Shown: positions 1 to 5,173 of the stretch, piece by piece | Layout of the letters: each line of letters opens with the position of its first letter | Position numbering within the stretch: the stretch's first letter is position 1 | Origin: SpSt-77 sp049972045 | GTDB lineage: Bacteria; Chloroflexota; Anaerolineae; B4-G1; DUEL01 | DNA: 5,193 bases | Assembly: GCA_049972045.1 (NCBI GenBank) | Contig: JBMFKS010000143.1 | Span: 1 to 5,193 of the forward strand | Reading direction: 5' to 3' | Notes under the pieces: generated by a model | The model's database searches: none | Seen by the model: the letters and a program-made list of their open reading frames with translations, nothing else | Told to the model about the DNA's origin: nothing | Translations under genes and position numbers: made by a program

Positions 1-381
1 GCCTACAACCAGACCCGTCTGCGGGAACTGGGGCGGATCGTCGCCAACCTCGGGCGGAAACCGGTCCGGGAGGTGATGGAGGAATACGCCGCCGGGTTCC
101 GAGCCGCGCTGGCCCGCCCGCCCCGCCGTCCCGCCGTCGTCAACGTCCTGATGCACGCGCTGGGCTACGTCTCCGATGGACTCAGCCCGGCGGAGAAGGG
201 GTACTTCCTGGACCTGTTGACGGCGTACCGGGAGGAGCGGGTCTCCCTCAGCGCGCCGCTGAGCGTTCTGCGGGCCTGGGTCCTCCGCTTCGGGGAACCG
301 TACCTCTCCGGCCAGGTCTTCCTGAACCCGTTCCCGGAGGCGCTGCTCTCCCTCAGCGATTCGGGGAGAGGAGAGGGGTAG
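1..381 (+). CDS. DUF1722 (YbgA-like) protein, C-terminal part only
   Basis: The reading frame is open from base 1, so the gene starts upstream of the window and only its last 126 residues are visible. They match the DUF1722/YbgA pattern: YNQTRLRELGRIVAN at the left edge, then VNVLMHALGYVSDGLSPAEK, a LLTAYREERVSLSAPLSVL segment, and the typical ending with PYLSGQVFLNPFPEALL. In many bacteria this domain follows a DUF523 domain, the family that includes the Fe-S thiouracil desulfidase TudS; whether DUF523 is present here cannot be seen. The biochemical role of DUF1722 is not established to my knowledge. The next gene, 37 bases on, is a photolyase, as ybgA precedes phr in E. coli, which suggests a link to pyrimidine or photodamage metabolism. 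The last residues (LSLSDSGRGEG) are low-complexity and look unlike the usual family end. A GTG at 73 opens an internal frame but is not the true start. Confidence 0.85.
   Translation, partial: AYNQTRLRELGRIVANLGRKPVREVMEEYAAGFRAALARPPRRPAVVNVLMHALGYVSDGLSPAEKGYFLDLLTAYREERVSLSAPLSVLRAWVLRFGEPYLSGQVFLNPFPEALLSLSDSGRGEG
346..370. repeat. Inverted repeat at the 3' end of the DUF1722 gene
   Basis: CTCTCCC (346-352) pairs perfectly with GGGAGAG (364-370) across an 11-base loop, inside the last codons of the DUF1722 gene. The following bases, 371-378, continue purine-rich (GAGAGGGG). There is no T tract after it, so it is not a standard terminator. It may be a dispersed CTCTCCC/GGGAGAG-type repeat that now supplies the tail of the protein, but one copy in one window cannot show that. 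Confidence 0.3.
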
Positions 382-403
382 GGCAACCGCTCCCAGTTGC
401 CCT
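380..403 (+). other. Hairpin between DUF1722 gene and photolyase
   Basis: AGGGCAAC (380-387) and GTTGCCCT (396-403) form a perfect 8-bp stem with an 8-base loop, starting in the DUF1722 stop codon. No run of T follows, so a Rho-independent terminator is unlikely. It ends 15 bases before the photolyase ATG and could affect translation or RNA stability between the two genes. It could also be chance in GC-rich DNA. Confidence 0.3.
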
Positions 404-418
404 CCAGCAAGAGTCTCT

Positions 419-1741
419 ATGAGCCGAATAGAACCCGAACGGATTCACCCCCTGAACGCCCGGCCCTTTGCCCCGGGCCTGTATGTCCTCTATTGGATGC
501 AGGCTGCCCAGCGGGCTTTCTGGAACCCCGCGCTGGAGTTCGCCGTGGACCTGGCGGACGAGCGCCGGTTACCCCTCCTGGTGGCCTTCGGCCTGACTCC
601 CCATTACCCCGAAGCCAACCTTCGCCACTACGCCTGGATGCTGGAAGGGCTCCGGGAGACGGCGCAAGCCCTGCGGGAGCGGGGCATCGGCTTCGTCCTC
701 CGGCTGGAGCACCCGCCGGACCTGGCCATGGGACTGGCCCGGAGCGCCGCCGCCGTCGTGACCGACCGGGGGTATCTCCGGCACCAGCGGCTCTGGCGGC
801 GGTACTTGGCGGAGCGGGCCCCCTGTCCGGTCATAGAGGTGGAGGGAGACGCTGTGGTGCCGGTGGAGACGGCTTGCCCCCACCAGGCCGTGCGGGCCAG
901 CGTCCTGCGCCGCCGGATTCAGCCCCTGCTCCCCCGCTTCCTCCAGCCCCTCCAGGAGCGGGCCCCCCGGATGCGGGCCGACTTTGCGGAGCCCTCCCTG
1001 GGCCCAGCCGACCCAGAGAAGGTCCTCTCCCTCCTGGAGGTGGACCGGACGGTGGGGCCGGTGGACCTCCCTGCCGGGACAAGCGCGGCGCGGGCGCGCC
1101 TGAGGCGCTTTCTGGAGGAAAACCTCCCCCGCTACGCCGACCTCCGCAATGACCCCCGCCAGGACGTCACCTCCGGCCTCAGCCCGTACCTCCACTTCGG
1201 CCAGATCTCCCCGGTGGAGATCGCGTGGACGGTCTCCCGCATCGGCGGGCCCGGAGCGGACCTGTTTCTGGAAGAACTGATCGTCCGGCGGGAACTGGCG
1301 CTGAACTTCGTCTGGTATAACCCCGATTACGACCGGTGGGAGGGGCTTCCTCGCTGGGCCCGGGAGACGCTGCAGGCCCACGCGGCCGACCCCCGCCCCA
1401 CTCTCTACGCCCTGGAGGACCTGGAGGCGGCCCGGACGGACGACCCGGTCTGGAACGCGGCCCAGTCCGCGCTGGTTCGGACGGGCCGGATGCACAACTC
1501 CCTCCGGATGTACTGGGGGAAGCGCCTCCTGGTCTGGACGGCGCGGCCGGAGGATGCCCTGCGCGTCGGCCTCTACCTGAACAACCGGTACGCACTGGAC
1601 GGACGGGACCCGAACAGTTACGTCGGGGTGGGCTGGTGCCTGGGCCTGCACGACCGTCCGTTCCCGGAACGGCCCGTCTTCGGGAAGGTGCGCTCCATGA
1701 CCCCGGAGGGCTTCCGGAAGAAGTATGGGGATCGGCGCTGA
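419..1741 (+). CDS. phr: Class II CPD photolyase (deoxyribodipyrimidine photo-lyase)
   Basis: This 440-residue flavoprotein should split cyclobutane pyrimidine dimers in DNA with blue or near-UV light, using FADH-. The class II type is shown by LYVLYWMQAAQRAFWNPALE (residues 21-40) in the N-terminal antenna domain, TSGLSPYLHFGQIS (251-264) and LEELIVRRELALNF (284-297) in the FAD domain, and RYALDGRDPNSYVGVGWCLG (390-409) followed by HDRPFPERPVFGKVR. Trp345, Trp366 and Trp373 have exactly the spacing of the class II tryptophans I recall as W360, W381 and W388 in the Methanosarcina mazei enzyme. Asn388 and Trp406 fit its flavin-contacting Asn403 and lesion-contacting Trp421 at the same offset. 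Length is normal for the class, so the protein looks complete and active. ATG 419 is the first in-frame start and gives the usual N-terminus; only a weak GAG lies upstream. It probably shares a transcript with the DUF1722 gene. Databases may call it phrB despite class II membership. Confidence 0.95.
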   Translation: MSRIEPERIHPLNARPFAPGLYVLYWMQAAQRAFWNPALEFAVDLADERRLPLLVAFGLTPHYPEANLRHYAWMLEGLRETAQALRERGIGFVLRLEHPPDLAMGLARSAAAVVTDRGYLRHQRLWRRYLAERAPCPVIEVEGDAVVPVETACPHQAVRASVLRRRIQPLLPRFLQPLQERAPRMRADFAEPSLGPADPEKVLSLLEVDRTVGPVDLPAGTSAARARLRRFLEENLPRYADLRNDPRQDVTSGLSPYLHFGQISPVEIAWTVSRIGGPGADLFLEELIVRRELALNFVWYNPDYDRWEGLPRWARETLQAHAADPRPTLYALEDLEAARTDDPVWNAAQSALVRTGRMHNSLRMYWGKRLLVWTARPEDALRVGLYLNNRYALDGRDPNSYVGVGWCLGLHDRPFPERPVFGKVRSMTPEGFRKKYGDRR

Positions 1742-1745
1742 CGGG

Positions 1746-1770
1746 AGGTCGGCCCTGTTGGAGCCGATCT
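1746..1770 (+). other. Weak hairpin just after the photolyase gene
   Basis: AGGTCGGC (1746-1753) can pair with GCCGATCT (1763-1770), eight pairs including one G-U, around a 9-base loop, starting 5 bases after the photolyase stop. It is followed by GAAAACCCC, not T residues, so it lacks the tail of an intrinsic terminator. It might protect the mRNA end. The rest of the gap to 1830 shows no clear promoter. Confidence 0.2.
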
Positions 1771-1830
1771 GAAAACCCCGAAAGAGACCGAGAACACGAA
1801 GATTGCAGTACCCTTGTGGGTGAGCACACC

Positions 1831-2457
1831 ATGACCGTGAAATTTGCCAAATCTGGGGGCATTTTCAACCCGGAGAAACAGCGCCTCCGCCAGGAGTTCT
1901 GCCAGTTGCGGGAATGTCTCCCCGCGAGGGATGTGGAGGCCGCGTCCGAGGCCATCTGCCGCCATCTGGCCGCGTGGCCGCTGATGCGGGCCGCGCGGGT
2001 CGTGATGGCCTATCTGGCTTTTCGCAACGAACCGTCGCTGGAGCCGCTCTTTGCGGCGCTGCCCCATATCCAATGGACAGTGCCGCGCATAGAAGGCCGG
2101 AATCTGGTGGTCCACCCCTACGACCCGAACCGATTGACCCGGCATCCCTTCGGGATGCTGGAGCCTGCGGCGGACCTGCCGGTCATTGATCCAGCCCTCC
2201 TGGACATCGTGCTGGTGCCGGGGGTGGCCTTTGACCGGCGCGGGGGACGGCTGGGATTTGGGGGAGGCTTCTATGACCGCTTCCTTCCCACCACCCCGGC
2301 CCTGCGGGTGGGGGTGACGTACGACTCCTGTCTGCTGGATGAGTTGCCCTGCACCGGGGCCGACCAGCGCATGGACTGGGTGGTCACCCCCACAGGCCTC
2401 CTGGAGGTCCGGCGAGGAGATGACGGGGCGGATCGCATCTCCATAATGCGCCGGTAA
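1831..2457 (+). CDS. ygfA: 5-formyltetrahydrofolate cyclo-ligase (MTHFS)
   Basis: This 208-residue protein should catalyse the ATP-dependent conversion of 5-formyltetrahydrofolate to 5,10-methenyltetrahydrofolate in the cytoplasm, returning the storage or by-product folate to one-carbon metabolism. The family is recognised by the basic N-terminal helix EKQRLRQEFCQLRE (15-28), the FRNEPSLEPL region with Glu67, FGMLEP (107-112), and the hallmark LVPGVAFDRRGGRLG then FGGGFYDRFL (128-152), which forms the nucleotide and substrate site. DQRMDWVVTPTG (178-189) is the usual C-terminal segment. Length is at the family norm. ATG 1831 is chosen; an in-frame GTG at 1816 would add five residues (VGEHT). 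Neither has a strong Shine-Dalgarno sequence; GGTGAG at 1819-1824 is the best available. About 14 residues precede the conserved helix, more than in many homologues. The gene stands 89 bases after phr and is followed by a strong hairpin, so it probably ends a transcription unit. Confidence 0.92.
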   Translation: MTVKFAKSGGIFNPEKQRLRQEFCQLRECLPARDVEAASEAICRHLAAWPLMRAARVVMAYLAFRNEPSLEPLFAALPHIQWTVPRIEGRNLVVHPYDPNRLTRHPFGMLEPAADLPVIDPALLDIVLVPGVAFDRRGGRLGFGGGFYDRFLPTTPALRVGVTYDSCLLDELPCTGADQRMDWVVTPTGLLEVRRGDDGADRISIMRR

Positions 2458-2492
2458 CTGCCTACCCTGACCGATTCGCAGGTAACGTAAAC

Positions 2493-2509
2493 GCAGGCAG
2501 TTGGCCTGC
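2493..2509 (+). other. Small hairpin abutting the terminator-like stem
   Basis: GCAGGC (2493-2498) pairs with GCCTGC (2504-2509) around the loop AGTTG, directly before the large stem at 2510. An alternative pairing uses the same bases: AACTGCCT (2456-2463, covering the folate gene stop) with AGGCAGTT (2495-2502). The two structures exclude each other. The pairing is plain in the sequence; any regulatory meaning is speculation. Confidence 0.3.
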
Positions 2510-2544
2510 ACGTGCCAGGCACTTCTGAGTGCCTGGCACGTTTT
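2510..2544 (+). terminator. Perfect 14-bp hairpin with TTTT tail; probable terminator or dispersed palindrome
   Basis: ACGTGCCAGGCACT (2510-2523) and AGTGCCTGGCACGT (2528-2541) are exact reverse complements with a TCTG loop, and the right arm runs into TTTT (2541-2544). Position 53 bases after the folate gene stop, stem strength and T run fit a Rho-independent terminator. The T run is short. Palindromes of the GTGCCAGGCAC type also occur as multi-copy intergenic elements in some bacterial genomes, and the near-symmetrical stem would be usable from either strand, so it may be such an element serving as a terminator. Confidence 0.6.
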
Positions 2545-2565
2545 GCGGCGCCTGCCGAGGGATTC

Positions 2566-2592
2566 CCTTCGTGCCTTTCGTGTCCTTCGTGG
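2566..2592. repeat. Three 9-base CCTTCGTG units, probable dispersed intergenic repeat
   Basis: CCTTCGTGC, CTTTCGTGT and CCTTCGTGG follow one another head to tail at 2566, 2575 and 2584. On the minus strand the motif reads CACGAAGGACACGAAAGGCA, which translates as TTKDTKGTKG. Spurious 'TTKDTKxTK' proteins from this kind of repeat are familiar in GC-rich environmental genomes, including Chloroflexota and Planctomycetes-like bacteria. I read it as a non-coding dispersed repeat, not a gene. Confidence 0.6.
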
Positions 2593-2608
2593 TAGGTGAT
2601 TCCATTCG

Positions 2609-2637
2609 CTGGCAGTTTTCCAGAATGATGGTAAAAT
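2609..2637 (+). promoter_or_regulatory. Candidate sigma70-type promoter with extended -10
   Basis: A -10 hexamer TAAAAT (2632-2637) is preceded by TGG, giving the extended -10 form TGnTAAAAT. A -35-like CTGGCA (2609-2614) lies at the ideal 17-base spacing and matches four of six consensus bases. The stretch is the most AT-rich of the gap and lies between the terminator-like hairpin and the small membrane-protein genes. Transcription would begin near 2644, giving a leader of about 40 bases before the ATG at 2684. Confidence 0.55.
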
Positions 2638-2672
2638 GTAACGTCAGATGGCAATGGCACCCCCAATTCCTG

Positions 2673-2679
2673 AAAGGAG
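2673..2679 (+). promoter_or_regulatory. Shine-Dalgarno site that fixes the start at 2684
   Basis: AAAGGAG ends four bases before ATG 2684. An upstream in-frame ATG at 2648 has no such site and would lie almost at the predicted transcription start, so 2684 is the better start. Confidence 0.75.
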
Positions 2680-2683
2680 ACCT

Positions 2684-3052
2684 ATGGAACAGCAGTACGG
2701 TCCTTATACGCCCCCGCCGTCCTACGGATACCCGCCCCCTGCTCCTCCGACCAACGGCCTGGCGATCGCGTCGCTGGTGCTCAGCCTGCTGGGGTTGGTT
2801 GGCGTCCTCCCACTCCTGGGCACGGTTCTGGGCCTCATCTTCGGCTATTCGGCCCGCAACCAGATTGTCCAGAGCCGGGGCACCCAGGGCGGTGAGGGGC
2901 TGGCGAAGGCCGGCATCATTATCGGTTGGGTGACTCTGGGCATCTGGGCCCTGGCCCTCTGCGCGACGCTCATCTTCGCGGTAGCCGTGCCCGGTGGCCT
3001 GGCCAGTTGCGCCCTCTGTGCTGATCTGGAGTCCCTCCTGCAAGGTTACTGA
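2684..3052 (+). CDS. DUF4190-like small membrane protein
   Basis: This 122-residue protein has a Pro/Tyr-rich N-terminal segment (residues 4-23, YGPYTPPPSYGYPPPAPP) followed by two hydrophobic stretches, about 25-55 and 74-103. NGLAIASLVLSLLGLVG, then VLGLIFGYSARNQI, then GGEGLAKAGIIIGWVTLG is the pattern of DUF4190: two membrane helices joined by a short basic loop, here with the RNQIVQSRGTQGGEG linker. The family has no defined function; members often carry Pro/Gly/Tyr-rich tails on the cytoplasmic side. The C-terminus (SCALCADLESLLQGY) is short and has two Cys. The start at 2684 is supported by a strong ribosome site; starting at 2648 would add 12 residues. It is 35 bases upstream of a second small membrane gene with a matching translation start, so the two are probably co-transcribed. 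Family assignment is fairly secure, the role unknown. Confidence 0.8.
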   Translation: MEQQYGPYTPPPSYGYPPPAPPTNGLAIASLVLSLLGLVGVLPLLGTVLGLIFGYSARNQIVQSRGTQGGEGLAKAGIIIGWVTLGIWALALCATLIFAVAVPGGLASCALCADLESLLQGY

Positions 3053-3076
3053 GGCCGTCTTTCTCTCCGATCCCGG

Positions 3077-3083
3077 AAAGGAG
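3077..3083 (+). promoter_or_regulatory. Shine-Dalgarno site for the gene at 3088
   Basis: AAAGGAG lies four bases before ATG 3088, the same heptamer and spacing as at the previous gene. This strongly supports that the short frame after it is translated. Confidence 0.75.
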
Positions 3084-3087
3084 CCCA

Positions 3088-3300
3088 ATGGAAGAACAAC
3101 CGGAAGTCTCTCTCACGGAGCAACAGCCATATACCCCAGAGGCCAAGGCGCCTCCGGAGAAAAAATCCCGCACCGGCCTGATTATCGGCATCGTCGTGGG
3201 AGTGGTGGTGCTCCTGTTCCTTTGTTGTTGCTGCGCCGTCGCGGCCTTCCTGCTCGCCAACTGGGAGCAAATCTCCCAGGGGATCAGCAGGGGCTTTTAG
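3088..3300 (+). CDS. Small single-pass membrane protein with a Cys-Cys-Cys-Cys run
   Basis: I do not recognise this 70-residue protein. It has an acidic, Pro/Gln-containing N-terminal part (residues 1-22), a basic EKKSR patch (24-28), one strong hydrophobic helix from about 30 to 57 (LIIGIVVGVVVLLFL, then CCCC at 46-49, then AVAAFLLA), and a short polar tail NWEQISQGISRGF. Under the positive-inside rule the N-terminus would be cytoplasmic. Similar short proteins with a glycine/valine helix ending in several cysteines are common beside DUF4190-type genes, which is a loose resemblance only. The frame has a strong Shine-Dalgarno site and codon use like its neighbours, so it is probably real. Its N-terminus (EQQPYTP, 11-17) echoes that of the preceding protein (EQQYGPYTP, 2-10). 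It sits 35 bases after that gene and 16 before uvrC. Confidence 0.7.
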   Translation: MEEQPEVSLTEQQPYTPEAKAPPEKKSRTGLIIGIVVGVVVLLFLCCCCAVAAFLLANWEQISQGISRGF

Positions 3301-3316
3301 ATTCTCCGATTCCCCG

Positions 3317-5173
3317 ATGGAGGTGCCGGAGACCATTCAAACGGTCCTTCGGAGCATGCCCGCGCGCCCTGGCGTCTACCTGATGCGGGACGCCGGGGGA
3401 CGGGTCATTTACGTCGGCAAAGCCGTCAACCTGGCCAGCCGCGTCCGCTCCTACTTCACCCCCTCGGCCCAGGAGGACCCCAAGACCCGGCGGTTGGTGG
3501 CGGAGGTCGCCTCGCTGGAGTTCATCGTCACCGACAGCGAACTGGAAGCCCTCATCCTGGAGGCCAACCTCATCAAGGCCCATCGGCCCCGCTTCAACGT
3601 CCGCCTGCGGGACGATAAGCGGTACCCCTATATCAAAGTGACCTGGGCGGAGCCCTACCCGCGCGTCCTCATCACCCGCCGTATTGAGCGGGACGGCAGC
3701 CGCTACTTCGGCCCCTTCACCTCCTCCGCCGCCGTCCGGGAAACGCTGGACCTGCTGCGCCGGACCTTCCCGTACCTGACCTGCAGCCGGGAGATCACCG
3801 GCAGGGACTCCCGCGCCTGTCTCTACCACGATATGAAACTCTGCCTGGCCCCCTGCATCGGCGCGGTGAGCCAGGAGGAGTACCGCGCGATGATCGCGGG
3901 CCTGGTCCGTTTTCTGGAGGGGCGCAGCGAGGAAGTCCTGGCGGACCTGGAGAAGCGGATGCGGGAGGCCGCCGAACGGCTGGACTTTGAGCAGGCGGCC
4001 CGGCTGAGGGACCAGTTACAGGCCGCCCGACACATCGTGGAGCGGCAGAAAATCGTCGCCACCACCGGGAGCGACCAGGACGTCATCGCCTTCGCCCGGG
4101 ATAACGGCAACGCCTGCGTCCAGGTCTTCTTCATCCGGGACGGCAAACTCCTGGGCCGGGAGTACTTCCTGCTGGAGGGCGCGGAGGCGGAGTCGGACCG
4201 AGAGGTGATGGCCGCGTTCCTCAAGCAGTTCTACGAGGAGGCGGCCTACGTGCCCCCGGAGGTGCTCCTGCCGGAGGAGGTAGACGAGGCGCTGGTCATA
4301 GAGGAGTGGCTGCGCTCCAAACGGGGCGCCAAGGTGGTGCTGCGGGTGCCCCGCCGGGGGCGCGGGCGGGAACTCCTCCGGATGGCCGCCGAGAACGCTG
4401 CCCAGATGCTGGCGACCTTCCGCGCGGGCTGGGAGGCCGACACCCACCGCCAGGAACAGGCGCTGGAGGAAATCCGCCAGGCCCTGAACCTGCCCGCCCG
4501 TCCGGCCCGCATGGAATGCTACGACGTCTCCACCACCCAGGGCGCCGAACCCACGGCCAGTATGGTCGTCTTTGAACAGGGGGTCCCCCGCAAGTCGGAA
4601 TATCGGCGCTTTGCCCTGCGCCCACTGGAGAAGCCGGACGACTATGCCGGGATGCGAGAAGTGCTGACCCGGCGCCTGGAGCGCTGGCGGACGGCGACCT
4701 CCGGCGAGTTGACCGGCGTGCGCGGGGTCAAAACATGGGCCCTCCTCCCCGACCTGCTGGTGGTGGACGGCGGGAGGGGACAGTTGGGGGTAGCGCTGGA
4801 GGTACTGGACTCCTTCGGCCTGCGGGAGCGGGTGGCCGTGGCCGCGCTGGCGAAGGAAGAGGAAGCGCTCTTTCTGCCCGGACGGGAGGAGCCGGTGCGG
4901 CTGCCGGAGGGCTCCCCGGGCCTTCGGCTCCTCCAGCAGATGCGGGACGAGGCCCATCGCTTCGCCGTTGCCTACCACCGACTGCGGCGGGAGCGGGCGG
5001 GCCTGGCGACGGAACTGGAGAACATCCCCGGCGTGGGGCCGGCCCGCCGTCGGATACTGCTGAAGAGTTTCGGCTCCCTGGAGCGCATCCGCGCCGCGAC
5101 GGTGGAGGAACTGGCCGCCGTCCCCGGCATCCCCCGCGCGGTGGCGGAAGCCATCAAGGAGCACCTGGGGTGA
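3317..5173 (+). CDS. uvrC: UvrABC system protein C (excinuclease subunit UvrC)
   Basis: UvrC joins the UvrB-DNA complex and cuts the damaged strand on both sides of the lesion in nucleotide excision repair. The 618-residue protein is complete. Residues 17-95 are the GIY-YIG nuclease for the 3' cut (PGVYLMRD, VIYVGKAVNLASRVRSYF; Tyr21, Tyr32, Lys35, Arg42, Glu82, Asn94). Cys156, 168, 176 and 180, spaced x11, x7, x3, match the Fe-S ligands reported for E. coli UvrC. The UVR motif that binds UvrB is at about 208-243 (RLDFEQAARLRDQL). The RNase H-like nuclease for the 5' cut carries Asp404 (ECYD), Asp484 (LLVVDGGRGQLG) and His547 (DEAHRFA). Two helix-hairpin-helix elements end the protein (IPGVGPARRR, 570-579; VPGIPRAVAEAI, 602-613). 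ATG 3317 gives a normal N-terminus but no clear Shine-Dalgarno; GTG 3323 is an in-frame alternative. Sixteen bases separate it from the upstream small gene, so co-transcription or coupling is likely. Confidence 0.97.
   Translation: MEVPETIQTVLRSMPARPGVYLMRDAGGRVIYVGKAVNLASRVRSYFTPSAQEDPKTRRLVAEVASLEFIVTDSELEALILEANLIKAHRPRFNVRLRDDKRYPYIKVTWAEPYPRVLITRRIERDGSRYFGPFTSSAAVRETLDLLRRTFPYLTCSREITGRDSRACLYHDMKLCLAPCIGAVSQEEYRAMIAGLVRFLEGRSEEVLADLEKRMREAAERLDFEQAARLRDQLQAARHIVERQKIVATTGSDQDVIAFARDNGNACVQVFFIRDGKLLGREYFLLEGAEAESDREVMAAFLKQFYEEAAYVPPEVLLPEEVDEALVIEEWLRSKRGAKVVLRVPRRGRGRELLRMAAENAAQMLATFRAGWEADTHRQEQALEEIRQALNLPARPARMECYDVSTTQGAEPTASMVVFEQGVPRKSEYRRFALRPLEKPDDYAGMREVLTRRLERWRTATSGELTGVRGVKTWALLPDLLVVDGGRGQLGVALEVLDSFGLRERVAVAALAKEEEALFLPGREEPVRLPEGSPGLRLLQQMRDEAHRFAVAYHRLRRERAGLATELENIPGVGPARRRILLKSFGSLERIRAATVEELAAVPGIPRAVAEAIKEHLG

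Noticed and set aside
397..1152. Plus-strand open frame overlapping the photolyase start
   Set aside because: Low-complexity Pro/Gly/Arg peptide in an alternative frame of the photolyase gene.
569..1651. Long minus-strand open frame opposite the photolyase gene
   Set aside because: Antisense shadow of a GC-rich gene; the peptide is rich in Pro, Gly, Arg and His with no recognisable domain, while the plus frame is a clear photolyase.
1786..1803. ACACGAAG-containing stretch before the folate gene as a second copy of the CACGAAG repeat
   Set aside because: Only one short match in the opposite orientation with no clear 9-base periodicity.
1336..1830. Upstream extension of the folate enzyme frame into the photolyase gene
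   Set aside because: The frame happens to stay open, but the extension is Gly/Pro-rich shadow sequence; family homology begins only after 1831.
2510..2592. CRISPR array
   Set aside because: The palindrome occurs once and the 9-base units are contiguous; there is no repeat-spacer pattern.
2458..2683. A 6S RNA or other ncRNA near the folate enzyme gene, as ssrS lies by ygfA in E. coli
   Set aside because: The gap is filled by a terminator-like hairpin, repeats and a promoter; no long 6S-like duplex with a central bubble is visible.
3059..3083. CTTTC/GAAAG pairing that could hide the ribosome site of the gene at 3088
   Set aside because: Only five pairs with a long loop; too weak to claim as a switch.
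2271..3088. Two minus-strand frames crossing the repeat gap, one containing TTKDTKGTKG
   Set aside because: The peptide comes from the 9-base repeat and antisense of neighbouring genes; a known type of spurious prediction.
4016..5164. Long minus-strand open frame opposite uvrC
   Set aside because: Shadow of the uvrC codon pattern; no domain signal and no ribosome site.
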